Below, piece after piece: positions 57,288 to 64,000 of a stretch of DNA of 64,000 bases. Below the pieces are notes generated by a model that was not told the DNA's origin, made no database searches, and saw only the letters and a list, made by a program, of their open reading frames with translations. The DNA comes from CAZQKE01 sp964593865 (GTDB taxonomy: Bacteria > Chloroflexota > Anaerolineae > JAAYZQ01). The stretch is from NCBI GenBank assembly GCA_964593865.1, contig CAZQKE010000135.1, positions 54,262-118,261 on the forward strand, read 5' to 3'. Positions within the stretch are counted from its first letter, which is position 1. Every line of letters starts with the position of its first letter. The position numbers and the translations under genes are program-made.

Positions 57288-59360
57288 ATGCAATATAAAA
57301 ACGTTCTGACCACCTGCATCTATTGCGGCACAGGCTGCGGCCTGTACCTGCAAGTGCTGGATGGCAAAGTGGTGGGTGTGTTGCCGGCCAAGGGCCACCC
57401 CATCAACGACGGCAAGCTGTGCATCAAGGGCTGGAACGCCCACGATTTCATCTACCATCCCGACCGCCTGACAACGCCCCTCATCCGCGACCACAAGGGC
57501 GGCGACCTGCGGGAGGCGACGTGGGACGAGGCCCTGGACCTGGTGGCCCGCCGTCTGAACCAGATCAAGGCGGAACACGGTCCCGACGCCATCGGCATCT
57601 TTACCTCGGCCAAGTGCACCAACGAGGAAAACTATCTGCTGCAAAAGCTGGCACGGGGCATCATCGGCACCAACAATGTGGACCACTGCGCCCGCCTTTG
57701 ACACAGCCCCACCGTGGCCGGTCTGGTCACAGCGTTCGGCAGCGGGGCCATGACCAACAGCGTCCCCGAATTCGAAGAGTATACCGACTGCTTCCTCATC
57801 ACCGGCTCCAACACCAGCGAAGCCCACCCCCTCATCTTTTCGCGGATCGTCAAGGCCCAGAAGCGGGGGGCAAAAGTCATCGTCGTGGATCCCCGCGACA
57901 TCCAGGTTGCCAAGATCGCCGACATCCACCTGCGGCAGCGGCCCGGCACCGACGTAGCCTGGCTCAACGGCATGATGCACGTCATCATCAAAGAAGGGCT
58001 GCACGATGAGGCGTTCATCGCCGAGCGGACCGAGGGTTTTGCGGAGCTGAAAGCCACCGTCGCCGAATACACACCGGAACGGGTGGAAAAGATCACCGGC
58101 ATCCCGGCGGCAGACCTGGTCGAAGCGGCCCGCACCTACGCAAAGGCGGAACGGGCGGCCATCCTCTACGCCATGGGCATCACCCAGCACACTACCGGCG
58201 TGGACAATGTGCTCTCCTGCGCCAATCTGGCCATGCTCACCGGCAATGTGGGCAAGCCGGGCACGGGCGTCAACCCTCTGCGCGGTCAGAACAACGTCCA
58301 GGGCGCGTGCGACCTGGGCGGCCTGCCCAACGTCTGCTCCGGCTACCAGGTGGTCACCAGCCAAGCGGTTTATGACAAATTCAAACTGGCCTGGGGCCAG
58401 ACGGGGCCGCTGGAAGTGGGGTTGACCGTGACCGAGATGATCGACGCCGCCTACCGGGGCGATCTGAAGGCCCTTTACATCTTGGCCGAAAACCCCATGC
58501 TCTCCGACCCCGACACCAACCACGTGCGGGCCGCCCTGCAAAACTGCGAATTCCTGGTCGTCCAGGACATTTTCCCCACCGAAACGACCGAATTCGCCGA
58601 CGTGGTCCTGCCCGGCGTGACCTTTGCCGAAAAGGACGGGACCTTCACCGGCACCGACCGCCGCATCCAGCGGGTGCGCCGCGCCATTGAACCCCTGGGC
58701 GACAGCCGCCCCGATTGGCAGATCATCTGCGACCTGGCACGGCGGATGACCAACTCACAGGCCGCCGAGGCCCAATTCGCTGCCTGGGATTACGATTCGC
58801 CCGCCGCCGTCATGGACGAGATCGCCGCCCTGACGCCCATCTACGGCGGGGTGAGCTACGAGCGGCTGGAGCGAGAAGGGTTCTTGCAATGGCCCGTCCC
58901 CAGCGCGGACCATCCGGGCACGCCCTATCTGCACAAAGGCCGTTTCAGCCGGGGGGTAGGCCATTTCTCGGCAGTGGAGTACAAAGCACCGGCGGAAGAG
59001 CCGGACGAAGAATATCCGTTGCTGCTGACCACGGGCCGCATCATGTTCCACTTCCACACCGGCAGCATGACCCGCCGTTCGGAGAAACTGGGCCAAGAAG
59101 TGCCGGAAGGGTACGTGGAGATCAGCCCGGAGGACGCCGACAAACTGGGTCTGAAAAAGTCGGCGCGGGTACGGGTCATCAGCCGCCGGGGGGAGATCGA
59201 AACCAAAGCCTGGATCACGCGCCGCGTGCCGCCCGGTGTGGTGTTCATCCCCTTCCACTTTGCCGAAGCGGCGGCCAACGTACTCACCAACCCGGCCCTG
59301 GACCCGGTGGCCAAGATTCCGGAATACAAGGTAGCCGCCGTGCGGGTGGAAGCGATATAG
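57288..59360 (+). CDS. fdhA: Formate dehydrogenase catalytic subunit, selenocysteine-containing
   Basis: Mo- or W-bis-MGD enzyme oxidising formate to CO2 (or the reverse), 690 residues with the TGA at 57699-57701 (codon 138) read as Sec: NNVDHCARL-U-HSPTVAGLVTAFGSGAMTNS. This is the exact place of the catalytic Sec/Cys metal ligand of formate dehydrogenases, next to the H of U-H-x-P. The N-terminal [4Fe-4S] set is C10-x2-C13-x3-C17...C45 (CIYCGTGC, KLCIKG). MGD-binding motifs follow: GSNTSEAHPLIFSRI, VVDPRDIQVAKIADIHLRQRPGTDVAWLNGM, TGNVGKPGTGVNPLRGQNNVQGACDLGGLPNV. The molybdopterin-binding C-terminal domain ends the protein. SECIS-like hairpin at 57714-57730. AGAGAAGAGGAC precedes the ATG. 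It is short-linked to the ferritin-like gene. Confidence 0.96.
57699..57701 (+). other. In-frame UGA, selenocysteine codon of fdhA
   Basis: TGA at the catalytic Sec position of formate dehydrogenase; the frame is unchanged on both sides. Confidence 0.95.
57714..57730 (+). promoter_or_regulatory. SECIS-like hairpin of fdhA
   Basis: GTGGCC-GGTCT-GGTCAC: 6-bp stem (one G-U pair) with loop GGTCT, the same loop sequence as the E. coli fdhF SECIS; it starts 12 nt after the UGA. Confidence 0.8.
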
Positions 59361-59381
59361 AAACTCTGTCAGGAGAGAGGA

Positions 59382-59873
59382 ATGGACATCCACAAAATCT
59401 ACGAATACGCCTTGCAGCGGGAGCATGAAGGCAAGCGTTTTTTCCTCCAGAACGCCGAGCGGCTCAGCCACGCCACGGCGGCGGACATTTTTAGGCAACT
59501 GGCCGCCGAAGAACAGAAGCACATAGAGTTCATCCAGGCGCAATTGGAGGCTCTGGATCGGGGCGACACGCCCAGCACGCAGATCGGCGTCGCATTGGAA
59601 CAGGAGGGCTTTTTCTCCCGGCGGGCCGAATCGGAGATGATCGACCAGGCCGTAGCCGAAGCCATGGTCCCCGACCTGCCGGTGCTGCGCATGGCCTATC
59701 TCATTGAGCGCGATTTTGCCGAGTTTTACGAGATGGCCGCGGGCAAAGCAGAAGGAGAGGCCCAGGAGGTGCTGCAAATGCTGGCCGAGTGGGAACGGGG
59801 CCACGAGCGGCTGTTCAAACACCTGCACGACACGGCCTTTGCCGAATACGCCGGGATGCCCTGGGGCGGATAG
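59382..59873 (+). CDS. Ferritin-like / rubrerythrin-type diiron protein
   Basis: 163-residue four-helix protein. Metal-ligand pattern is visible: the Glu of YALQREHEGKRFF, E-x-x-H in AAEEQKHIEFIQ, the Glu residues of YLIERDFAEFYEMA and EWERGHERLF near the C-terminus. No rubredoxin domain is attached. Such proteins handle peroxide or oxygen in anaerobes; one placed last in the operon may protect the oxygen-sensitive Fe-S, Se and Mo(W) centres. It begins 21 nt after fdhA, with AGGAGAGAGG upstream. A bidirectional terminator follows at 59973-60016. Confidence 0.85.
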   Translation: MDIHKIYEYALQREHEGKRFFLQNAERLSHATAADIFRQLAAEEQKHIEFIQAQLEALDRGDTPSTQIGVALEQEGFFSRRAESEMIDQAVAEAMVPDLPVLRMAYLIERDFAEFYEMAAGKAEGEAQEVLQMLAEWERGHERLFKHLHDTAFAEYAGMPWGG

Positions 59874-59972
59874 AGGACCGAAATCATCCCCCGCGAGGTC
59901 GGCAGCGGACTCATCCGCACGATACGGGCGAGTAACGGCGCCACGGCCGAAGGCCCCGGTTTCACCGGCCCA

Positions 59973-60016
59973 CAACCGAGAAGGCCAACCCTTTGCGGGG
60001 TTGGCCTTTTCGGTTG
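59973..60016. terminator. Bidirectional terminator between the hdr-fdh operon and rplL
   Basis: Long hairpin: CAACCG outer arm, AAGGCCAACCC / GGGTTGGCCTT inner stem, CGGTTG closing arm. CTTTTCGG on the plus side and a corresponding run on the minus side suit both convergent operons. Confidence 0.8.
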
Positions 60017-60044
60017 CATAGAAGGCAGGGTGCAGAAGATGTGT

Positions 60045-60431
60045 TTAGACGATCTCGACGACGGCATCCTGCTCCTTGAGGGCATTGGCCGCCGCTTCCG
60101 CCTGTTCTTTGGGCACGCCCTCCAAAACCTTGACCGGTGCGCTGTCCACCAGTTCTTTGGCTTCTTTGAGACCCAGATCGTTGCGGAAGGTCCGCACCGC
60201 CTTGATGACCTGAATCTTTTTCGGACCGATTTCCTTCAACAGGACATCAAATTCGGTCTTTTCCTCTTCTTTTTCCTCCTCAACCGCACCGGCGGCGGGC
60301 ATGGCAACCGCCGCAACCGGTGCTGCCGCCGAGACGCCCCACCGCTCCTGGAGCATTTTGGATAGTTCGGCTGCTTCCAGCAGTGTCAATTCGTCAAGGG
60401 CTTCGGCCAATTTCTCCAATTTCTCGGACAT
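60045..60431 (-). CDS. rplL: 50S ribosomal protein L7/L12
   Basis: 128-residue acidic stalk protein binding translation factors. N-terminal dimerisation part KLAEALDELTLLEAAELSKMLQERWGV, an Ala/Pro/Glu-rich hinge (AAAPVAAVAMPAAGAVEEEKEEE), and the C-terminal domain with EFDVLLKEIGPKKIQVIKAVRTFRNDLGLKEAKELVDSAPVKVLEGVPKEQAEAAANALKEQDAVVEIV. Last gene of the ribosomal protein operon, 30 nt after rplJ, terminated by the hairpin at 59973-60016. Confidence 0.98.
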   Translation of the reverse strand: MSEKLEKLAEALDELTLLEAAELSKMLQERWGVSAAAPVAAVAMPAAGAVEEEKEEEKTEFDVLLKEIGPKKIQVIKAVRTFRNDLGLKEAKELVDSAPVKVLEGVPKEQAEAAANALKEQDAVVEIV

Positions 60432-60460
60432 GGGTATTATCCTCCTTCAAAGTGTTGTTT

Positions 60461-60997
60461 CTAGGCTGCAGCCTGTCCGGCTTCTTGTTCGGAACGGGCT
60501 TTGAGCACCTGGACCAATTCGCGCATGGGTGCGGTGATGGTGCTGACCAAGCTGCTCATCGGCCCCTGGATCGCACCTACGACCTGACCCAGCAAGATCT
60601 CGCGCGGCGGGAGCGATGCCAGCTCCTTGACCCGTTCGGCATCAACGAATGTGCCGCTGATGAGCGCACCTTTGATCACCAAAACATCGGTCTCTTTGGC
60701 AAAATCGGTCAGCGTCTTGGCCACCGGGGGCACTTCATCCAGGCAATAACCCACCGCTACCGTGTCGCGGATCTGGTCTTCCGGGATCGGGATGCCCACC
60801 TGGTCTAAGGCTCGTTTGAACAAGGTGTTTTTGACGACCTGGAACCGACCGCCATCGGCCCGCAGCCTGCGGCGCAATTCCGTCAGTTGGGCAGTGCTCA
60901 ATCCCCGGTAGTCCGTCAGGATGATGGCCTGGCTGCCGGACAGACTCTGCACATAATCGGCAACCATTTGCCTTTTCTTTTCTTTCGATATGGCCAA
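60461..60997 (-). CDS. rplJ: 50S ribosomal protein L10
   Basis: 178 residues; anchors L7/L12 dimers to the ribosome. N-terminal SKEKKRQMVADYVQSLSGSQAIILTDYRGLSTAQLTELRRRLR and GGRFQVVKNTLFKRAL are diagnostic; the C-terminal helix for L12 binding is present. It starts at TTG 60997, preceded by AAGGAGGTG. Translation and transcription are probably controlled by the L10 leader upstream (61029-61166). Confidence 0.97.
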   Translation of the reverse strand: MAISKEKKRQMVADYVQSLSGSQAIILTDYRGLSTAQLTELRRRLRADGGRFQVVKNTLFKRALDQVGIPIPEDQIRDTVAVGYCLDEVPPVAKTLTDFAKETDVLVIKGALISGTFVDAERVKELASLPPREILLGQVVGAIQGPMSSLVSTITAPMRELVQVLKARSEQEAGQAAA

Positions 60998-61028
60998 CCT
61001 GCTTCACCTCCTTCCCGGTCGTAGTCAC

Positions 61029-61166
61029 AAAAAAAGCCTTTGCATCCCGACGCAAAGGCTCATCCCCCCGAATCGCACGGGGGCTCCGTTTGCGCCTCGG
61101 CAGGCCGGGATGCTTAGGCGTCGGAGGGCGATCTCCCTCGACGCACCTGCTGTCTTTGGCGAACTC
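61029..61166 (-). ncRNA. Ribosomal protein L10 leader with terminal attenuator
   Basis: The 180-nt gap between rplA and rplJ holds the conserved elements of the L10 autoregulatory leader on the minus strand: AAAGACAGCAGGTGCG (kink-turn strand) and CCTAAGCATCC...CCTGCCGAGG, followed by an intrinsic terminator (AGCCTTTGC/GCAAAGGCT, 61035-61060) with a run of seven T. L10(L12)4 binding to such leaders represses rplJL in other bacteria; the terminator suggests control by transcription attenuation here. Confidence 0.85.
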
Positions 61167-61180
61167 GGCTTTTAATTTTT

Positions 61181-61894
61181 CTAAAGGGTTCGCATGGCCG
61201 CCGCCGCAGCCGGGTCTACCCGGATGCCCGGCCCCATTGTGGGGCTGATGGTCACACGGCGGATATAAGTCCCTTTGGCTGCTGCGGGCTTGGCCCGGAC
61301 AATGGCCTCCATCACCGCAGCCATATTCTCCAACAGGTCCTGGGTGGAGAAGCTCACCTTGCCGATGGGAACGTGGATGTTGGCCGTCTTGTCCACACGA
61401 TATTCCACCCGTCCTCGGCGGGCTTCTTGAATTACCCGCGCCAGGTCTTCCTCGGAGACAATCGTCCCGGTTTTGGGGCTGGGCATAAGACCGCGCGGCC
61501 CCAAGAGACGACCCAAACGACCGACTTTGCGCATCATGGGCGGCGTTGCGATGGCGATGTCAAAATCAAACCATCCCTTTTGGATCTTGGCAATGAGATC
61601 GTCGCTCCCTACATAGTCGGCCCCGGCCTCGCGGGCGATCTTTTCCGCCTCACCTTCGGCAAAGACCAGGATGCGCACCCGGCGTCCCGTTCCTTTGGGC
61701 AGCAAAACCACACCCCGCACCTGTTGATCGGCATGGCGGGGGTCCAAGCCCATCCGCAAGTGAAGTTCCACCGTCGCATCAAACTGGGCGTAGCTTGTCT
61801 TTTTCGCCAGTTCAATGGCTTCTTCAGGGGAGTAGATTTTCCCCTTCTCCACCAATTTGGCGGCTTCGCGGTACTTTTTCCCTCGTTTTGGCAT
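61181..61894 (-). CDS. rplA: 50S ribosomal protein L1
   Basis: 237 residues; forms the L1 stalk at the E site. Begins MPKRGKKYREAAKLVEKGKIYSPEEAIELAKKTSYAQFDATVELHLRMGLDPRHADQQVRGVVLLPKGTG, with the central LGPRGLMPSPKTGTI motif and C-terminal AKGTYIRRVTISPTMGPGIRVDP. ATG 61894 is preferred with GAGGAG upstream; a GTG at 61903 is in frame. Confidence 0.98.
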   Translation of the reverse strand: MPKRGKKYREAAKLVEKGKIYSPEEAIELAKKTSYAQFDATVELHLRMGLDPRHADQQVRGVVLLPKGTGRRVRILVFAEGEAEKIAREAGADYVGSDDLIAKIQKGWFDFDIAIATPPMMRKVGRLGRLLGPRGLMPSPKTGTIVSEEDLARVIQEARRGRVEYRVDKTANIHVPIGKVSFSTQDLLENMAAVMEAIVRAKPAAAKGTYIRRVTISPTMGPGIRVDPAAAAAMRTL

Positions 61895-61952
61895 CTCTTG
61901 CACTCCTCTGTGGTATTGATGGGGGAATCGCCACCCCCTCCCACGTCTCGGT

Positions 61953-62378
61953 CTAATCTACAACGCGGATTCCCATACTCCTCGCCGTGCCTTCGATCAT
62001 GCGCATTGCGCTTTCTATGTCGTAGGCATTCAGATCCTTCATCTTCTGTTCGGCGATCTCCCGCACCTGCTCGCGGGTAACGGTTCCGGCCACCTCCCGT
62101 CCGATGTCCGACGCCCCTTTGGGGATCCCGGCAGCCTTTTTGAGCAGGTCGGTCGTCGGCGGCGTCTTGAGGACAAAGGTAAACGAGTTGTCCTGAAAGA
62201 CGGTGATCTCAACCGGGATGATGCTACCGGTCAGGTGTGCCGTGCGGGCGTTGTAATCCTTACAAAAGGCCATGATGTTGATGCCGTGCTGGCCCAGAGC
62301 CGGACCAACCGGCGGGGCCGGTGTGGCTTTCCCTGCCTCAATGGCCAGCTTGATAATCGCTTTGACCTTCTTTGCCAT
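61953..62378 (-). CDS. rplK: 50S ribosomal protein L11
   Basis: 141 residues; binds 23S rRNA at the GTPase-associated centre. AIIKLAIEAGKATPAPPVGPALGQHGINIMAFCKDYNART carries the Pro-rich loop, and SFTFVLKTPPTTDLLKKAAGIPKGASDIG the diagnostic C-terminal region. Same operon as nusG and rplA. Confidence 0.98.
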   Translation of the reverse strand: MAKKVKAIIKLAIEAGKATPAPPVGPALGQHGINIMAFCKDYNARTAHLTGSIIPVEITVFQDNSFTFVLKTPPTTDLLKKAAGIPKGASDIGREVAGTVTREQVREIAEQKMKDLNAYDIESAMRMIEGTARSMGIRVVD

Positions 62379-62405
62379 TCAACCTCCCCAACCCAAAAGG
62401 GTGTT

Positions 62406-63185
62406 TTAGATCTTTTCAACCTGCAAGAAATCCAGTTCAACTGGAGTTTCCCGTCCAAAGAACGAGACGAGGATACGGACTTTGCCCTTGTCGGCATAGA
62501 TTTCGTCCACGGTGCCCACGAAATCCTCAAAGGGGCCGTCGGCAATGCGAACCTTTTGGCCGGGCCGGAATGTCACCTTGACACGGGGTGTTTCGGCCTG
62601 CATCCGCTTGAGGATGCGGTCTACGTCGCGCTTGCGCAGGGGGGTAGGCTTGCGCACCGAACCCACAAACCCGGTCACCCCCGGCGTGTTGCGCACGACG
62701 TACCAAGAGTCCTCATCCATGATCATGGAAACCAGGATATAGCCCGGAAAGATGCGCCGTTCTACCGTGCGTCGTTGGCCGTCCTTGAGTTCAATTTCCT
62801 CCTCGGTGGGGACCACAACCTCAAAGATTTTGTTTTGCATCCCCAACGACTCGATGCGATGTTCCAGGTTTCTCTTGACCTTATTTTCGTAGCCGGAATA
62901 GCAGTGGATCACATACCAGTTTCGCTGAGGATGCTCCTCCTGCTCCTCTTTGGTCTCGGTCTCGCTTCCCTCATCCTCGGCAAGTAGGGCGGTCAGGTCT
63001 AACCCCTCCCCCGCCGGTTCTTCCTCTTTCTTGTCGCTTTCCGATGGAGCCTCTTCCGCGGACGGTTCCTCCAAGTAGGAAGCGAACAAGCGATGGGCTG
63101 CCTCTTCCGGCGCGAGGGGAACTTGCTCCGTCGAGGATTCCGATTCGGTTGTCTCCGTGATCAGGTCAAGCAGTTGCTCTGCCAT
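62406..63185 (-). CDS. nusG: Transcription termination/antitermination factor NusG with acidic N-terminal extension
   Basis: 259 residues, against about 180 for typical NusG. The NGN domain starts near residue 88 (NWYVIHCYSGYENKVKRNLEHRIESLGMQNKIFEVVVPTE...RRIFPGYILVSMIMDEDSWYVVRNTPGVTGFVGS), followed by the KOW domain (FRPGQKVRIADGPFEDFVGTVDEIYADKGKVRILVSFFGRETPVELDFLQVEKI). The first ~87 residues are very acidic and low-complexity (EEPSAEEAPSESDKKEEEPAGEG, EDEGSETETKEEQEE). The ATG at 63185 fits the spacing to secE; an internal start at the usual NusG position has no good ribosome-binding site, so the extension is likely real. Confidence 0.96.
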   Translation of the reverse strand: MAEQLLDLITETTESESSTEQVPLAPEEAAHRLFASYLEEPSAEEAPSESDKKEEEPAGEGLDLTALLAEDEGSETETKEEQEEHPQRNWYVIHCYSGYENKVKRNLEHRIESLGMQNKIFEVVVPTEEEIELKDGQRRTVERRIFPGYILVSMIMDEDSWYVVRNTPGVTGFVGSVRKPTPLRKRDVDRILKRMQAETPRVKVTFRPGQKVRIADGPFEDFVGTVDEIYADKGKVRILVSFFGRETPVELDFLQVEKI

Positions 63186-63221
63186 TTTTCCTCATTTGGT
63201 GGAACTTGCGGGCAGATCGCC

Positions 63222-63437
63222 TCACGCGCCAAAGAGCAAGCCCAGAATGGTAGAGAATATCCAATCCAGGAATCCGAGAAGCAAGGACAAAAAGACCGTG
63301 GCTACGATCACGATCACCGTTAGGTTGATCGCTTCCGAGCGGGTAGGCCAGGAGACTTTTTTCAACTCATACCACGTTTCACGCAGGTAGCGGACGACGA
63401 TGTTATCCTGTTTGGCTTTTGGGGTCTTTTTCGCCAC
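63222..63437 (-). CDS. secE: Preprotein translocase subunit SecE
   Basis: 71 residues: VVRYLRETWYELKKVSWPTRSEAINLTVIVIVATVFLSLLLGFLDWIFSTILGLLF, with the conserved ELKKVSWPTR amphipathic stretch and a single membrane helix. GTG 63437 is chosen with AGGAG about 10 nt upstream; a TTG at 63455 overlaps that ribosome-binding site. Adjacent to nusG, as in most bacteria. Confidence 0.95.
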   Translation of the reverse strand: MAKKTPKAKQDNIVVRYLRETWYELKKVSWPTRSEAINLTVIVIVATVFLSLLLGFLDWIFSTILGLLFGA

Positions 63438-63481
63438 GGGATCGCTTCTCCTCAATTCCGAAATAGCCTCTTACACTTGAA

Positions 63482-63517
63482 GACACCGTCCCATTACGTA
63501 CTGCATGAGACGGTGTC
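63482..63517. other. Hairpin between secE and tRNA-Trp
   Basis: GACACCGTC / GACGGTGTC, 9-bp perfect stem with an 18-nt loop. Possibly a terminator or an RNA-processing site for the tRNA; no U-tract is evident. Confidence 0.45.
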
Positions 63518-63528
63518 CTCTACTCAGG

Positions 63529-63602
63529 CAGGCCAGGCAGGACTCGAACCCGCAACCTACGGTTTTGGAGACCGTTGCTCTACCAAATTGAGCTACTGGC
63601 CT
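63529..63602 (-). tRNA. trnW: tRNA-Trp (anticodon CCA)
   Basis: On the minus strand AGGCCAG...CTGGCCT form a 7-bp acceptor stem; D arm AGCTCAATTTGGTAGAGC, anticodon arm CGGTCTCCAAAACCG with anticodon CCA, T arm GCGGGTTCGAGTCCTGC; discriminator base G, CCA tail not encoded. Lies between rpmG and secE, a common bacterial order. Confidence 0.97.
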
Positions 63603-63612
63603 GTATTCAATC

Positions 63613-63649
63613 CCAATGGGCCAATGACCACCTGCCACCGGCCCATTGG
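63613..63649 (-). terminator. Hairpin downstream of rpmG
   Basis: CCAATGGGCC / GGCCCATTGG, 10-bp perfect stem, immediately after rpmG and before tRNA-Trp. It may attenuate transcription from tuf-rpmG into the tRNA. Confidence 0.45.
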
Positions 63650-63656
63650 TGTTGAT

Positions 63657-63821
63657 TCATTTCGTCTCTCGATGCACAGTATGCTTACGGCAACGGGGAC
63701 AATACTTCCTGAGTTCTATTCGCCCGGGGTCGTTGCGCCGGTTCTTTTGGGTCGTATAGTTCCGCTCTTTGCATTCGGTGCAGGCGAGCGTGATAACCAG
63801 ACGGGCTGCCTTTTTCGCCAT
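63657..63821 (-). CDS. rpmG: 50S ribosomal protein L33
   Basis: 54 residues read from the minus strand: AKKAARLVITLACTECKERNYTTQKNRRNDPGRIELRKYCPRCRKHTVHRETK. The four zinc-ribbon cysteines (CTEC and CPRC) and the NYTTQKNRRN core identify L33 in its zinc-binding form. ATG 63821. Between tuf and tRNA-Trp. Confidence 0.95.
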   Translation of the reverse strand: MAKKAARLVITLACTECKERNYTTQKNRRNDPGRIELRKYCPRCRKHTVHRETK

Positions 63822-63831
63822 AAGCGATCAC

Positions 63832-64000
63832 CTACTCAATGATCTTGGTGATGACACCAGAACCAACCGTCCGCCCTCCCTCTCGGATGGCAAACCGCGA
63901 CCCCGCCTCCAACGCCACCGGCACAATCAACTTGACACGAAACGTCGCATTGTCCCCAGGCATCACCATCTCCACTCCCTCCGGCAACTCAATGCTCCCC
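63832..64000 (-). CDS. tuf: Elongation factor Tu, C-terminal part (truncated by window end)
   Basis: The last ~55 codons of EF-Tu: GSIELPEGVEMVMPGDNATFRVKLIVPVALEAGSRFAIREGGRTVGSGVITKIIE, ending TAG at 63832. The FAIREGGRTVGSGVI strand of domain III is unmistakable. The 5' part lies beyond 64000. Gene order tuf-rpmG-trnW-secE-nusG is the standard one. Confidence 0.98.
   Translation of the reverse strand, partial: GSIELPEGVEMVMPGDNATFRVKLIVPVALEAGSRFAIREGGRTVGSGVITKIIE

Noticed and set aside
52381..59360. Split reading frames in hdrA, mvhD and fdhA as pseudogenes or assembly errors
   Set aside because: All breaks are UGA, none shifts frame, each lies at a known Cys/Sec site with a hairpin just downstream, and selD is in the same window.

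Overview
The window looks like chromosomal DNA of a GC-rich, probably anaerobic or facultative bacterium of the phylum Chloroflexota (Anaerolineae/Thermoflexia-like). This is inferred from protein style: Thr/Pro-rich linkers, very large secreted proteins ending in a YLPL-type tail, PT-linked L,D-transpeptidase, LysM-LCP fusion, and degenerate 'ACCGCGAAGGCGCAAAG' repeats. There is no rRNA to fix the taxonomy. Sigma-70 promoters of the TTGACA/TATAAT kind with 16-17 bp spacers are easy to see and agree with the gene layout.

Layout. 1-4 kb: MarR regulator, L,D-transpeptidase, tgt, uppP. 4-9 kb (minus): a polysaccharide operon (UDP-sugar epimerase/decarboxylase, O-antigen ligase-like protein, GtrA, glycosyltransferase) and a HIT hydrolase. 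9-13 kb: two large membrane proteins. 13-14.5 kb (minus): selD, itself carrying an in-frame UGA, behind a ~200-nt structured leader that ends in an intrinsic terminator. 14.5-21 kb: LysM-LCP protein, a two-gene restriction-modification module, pyrimidine nucleoside phosphorylase, a stand-alone receiver protein. 21-38 kb (minus): three giant secreted proteins (M14+S8 peptidase fusion, repeat-rich surface protein, S8 peptidase) sharing a C-terminal tail. 38-44 kb: DUF4416, Fur regulator with a perfect palindromic operator, CbiM-PDGLE-CbiQ-CbiO metal ECF transporter, threonine synthase. 44-50 kb (minus): DinG-type helicase, ECF sigma factor, PrsW protease and zinc-finger anti-sigma factor.

50.5-59.9 kb is the centrepiece: a plus-strand operon hdrC-hdrB-hdrA-mvhD-fdhB-like-fdhA-ferritin-like encoding a heterodisulfide-reductase/formate-dehydrogenase complex. 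HdrA, MvhD and FdhA are each interrupted by one in-frame UGA at a conserved cysteine/selenocysteine position, and each UGA is followed within 12-26 nt by a bacterial SECIS-like hairpin (loops GGTC, TGT, GGTCT). With SelD this makes four selenoproteins in one window. The operon starts with a consensus promoter, a ~215-nt leader and a terminator hairpin just before the first ribosome-binding site, an attenuator/riboswitch architecture like that of selD. Toxin-antitoxin cassettes sit inside the operon at two places; one (hicAB-like) has a toxin gene broken by a stop codon and is bracketed by 27-bp direct repeats.

60-64 kb (minus): classic tuf-rpmG-tRNA-Trp-secE-nusG-rplK-rplA-(L10 leader)-rplJ-rplL; tuf runs off the end of the window.

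Working model (inference): formate is oxidised by the selenocysteine/Mo(W) enzyme FdhA, electrons pass through the FdhB-like Fe-S protein and MvhD to the flavin of HdrA, where they are split between ferredoxin and an unidentified disulfide reduced by HdrB. SelD supplies selenophosphate for the Sec residues of this complex and for itself.
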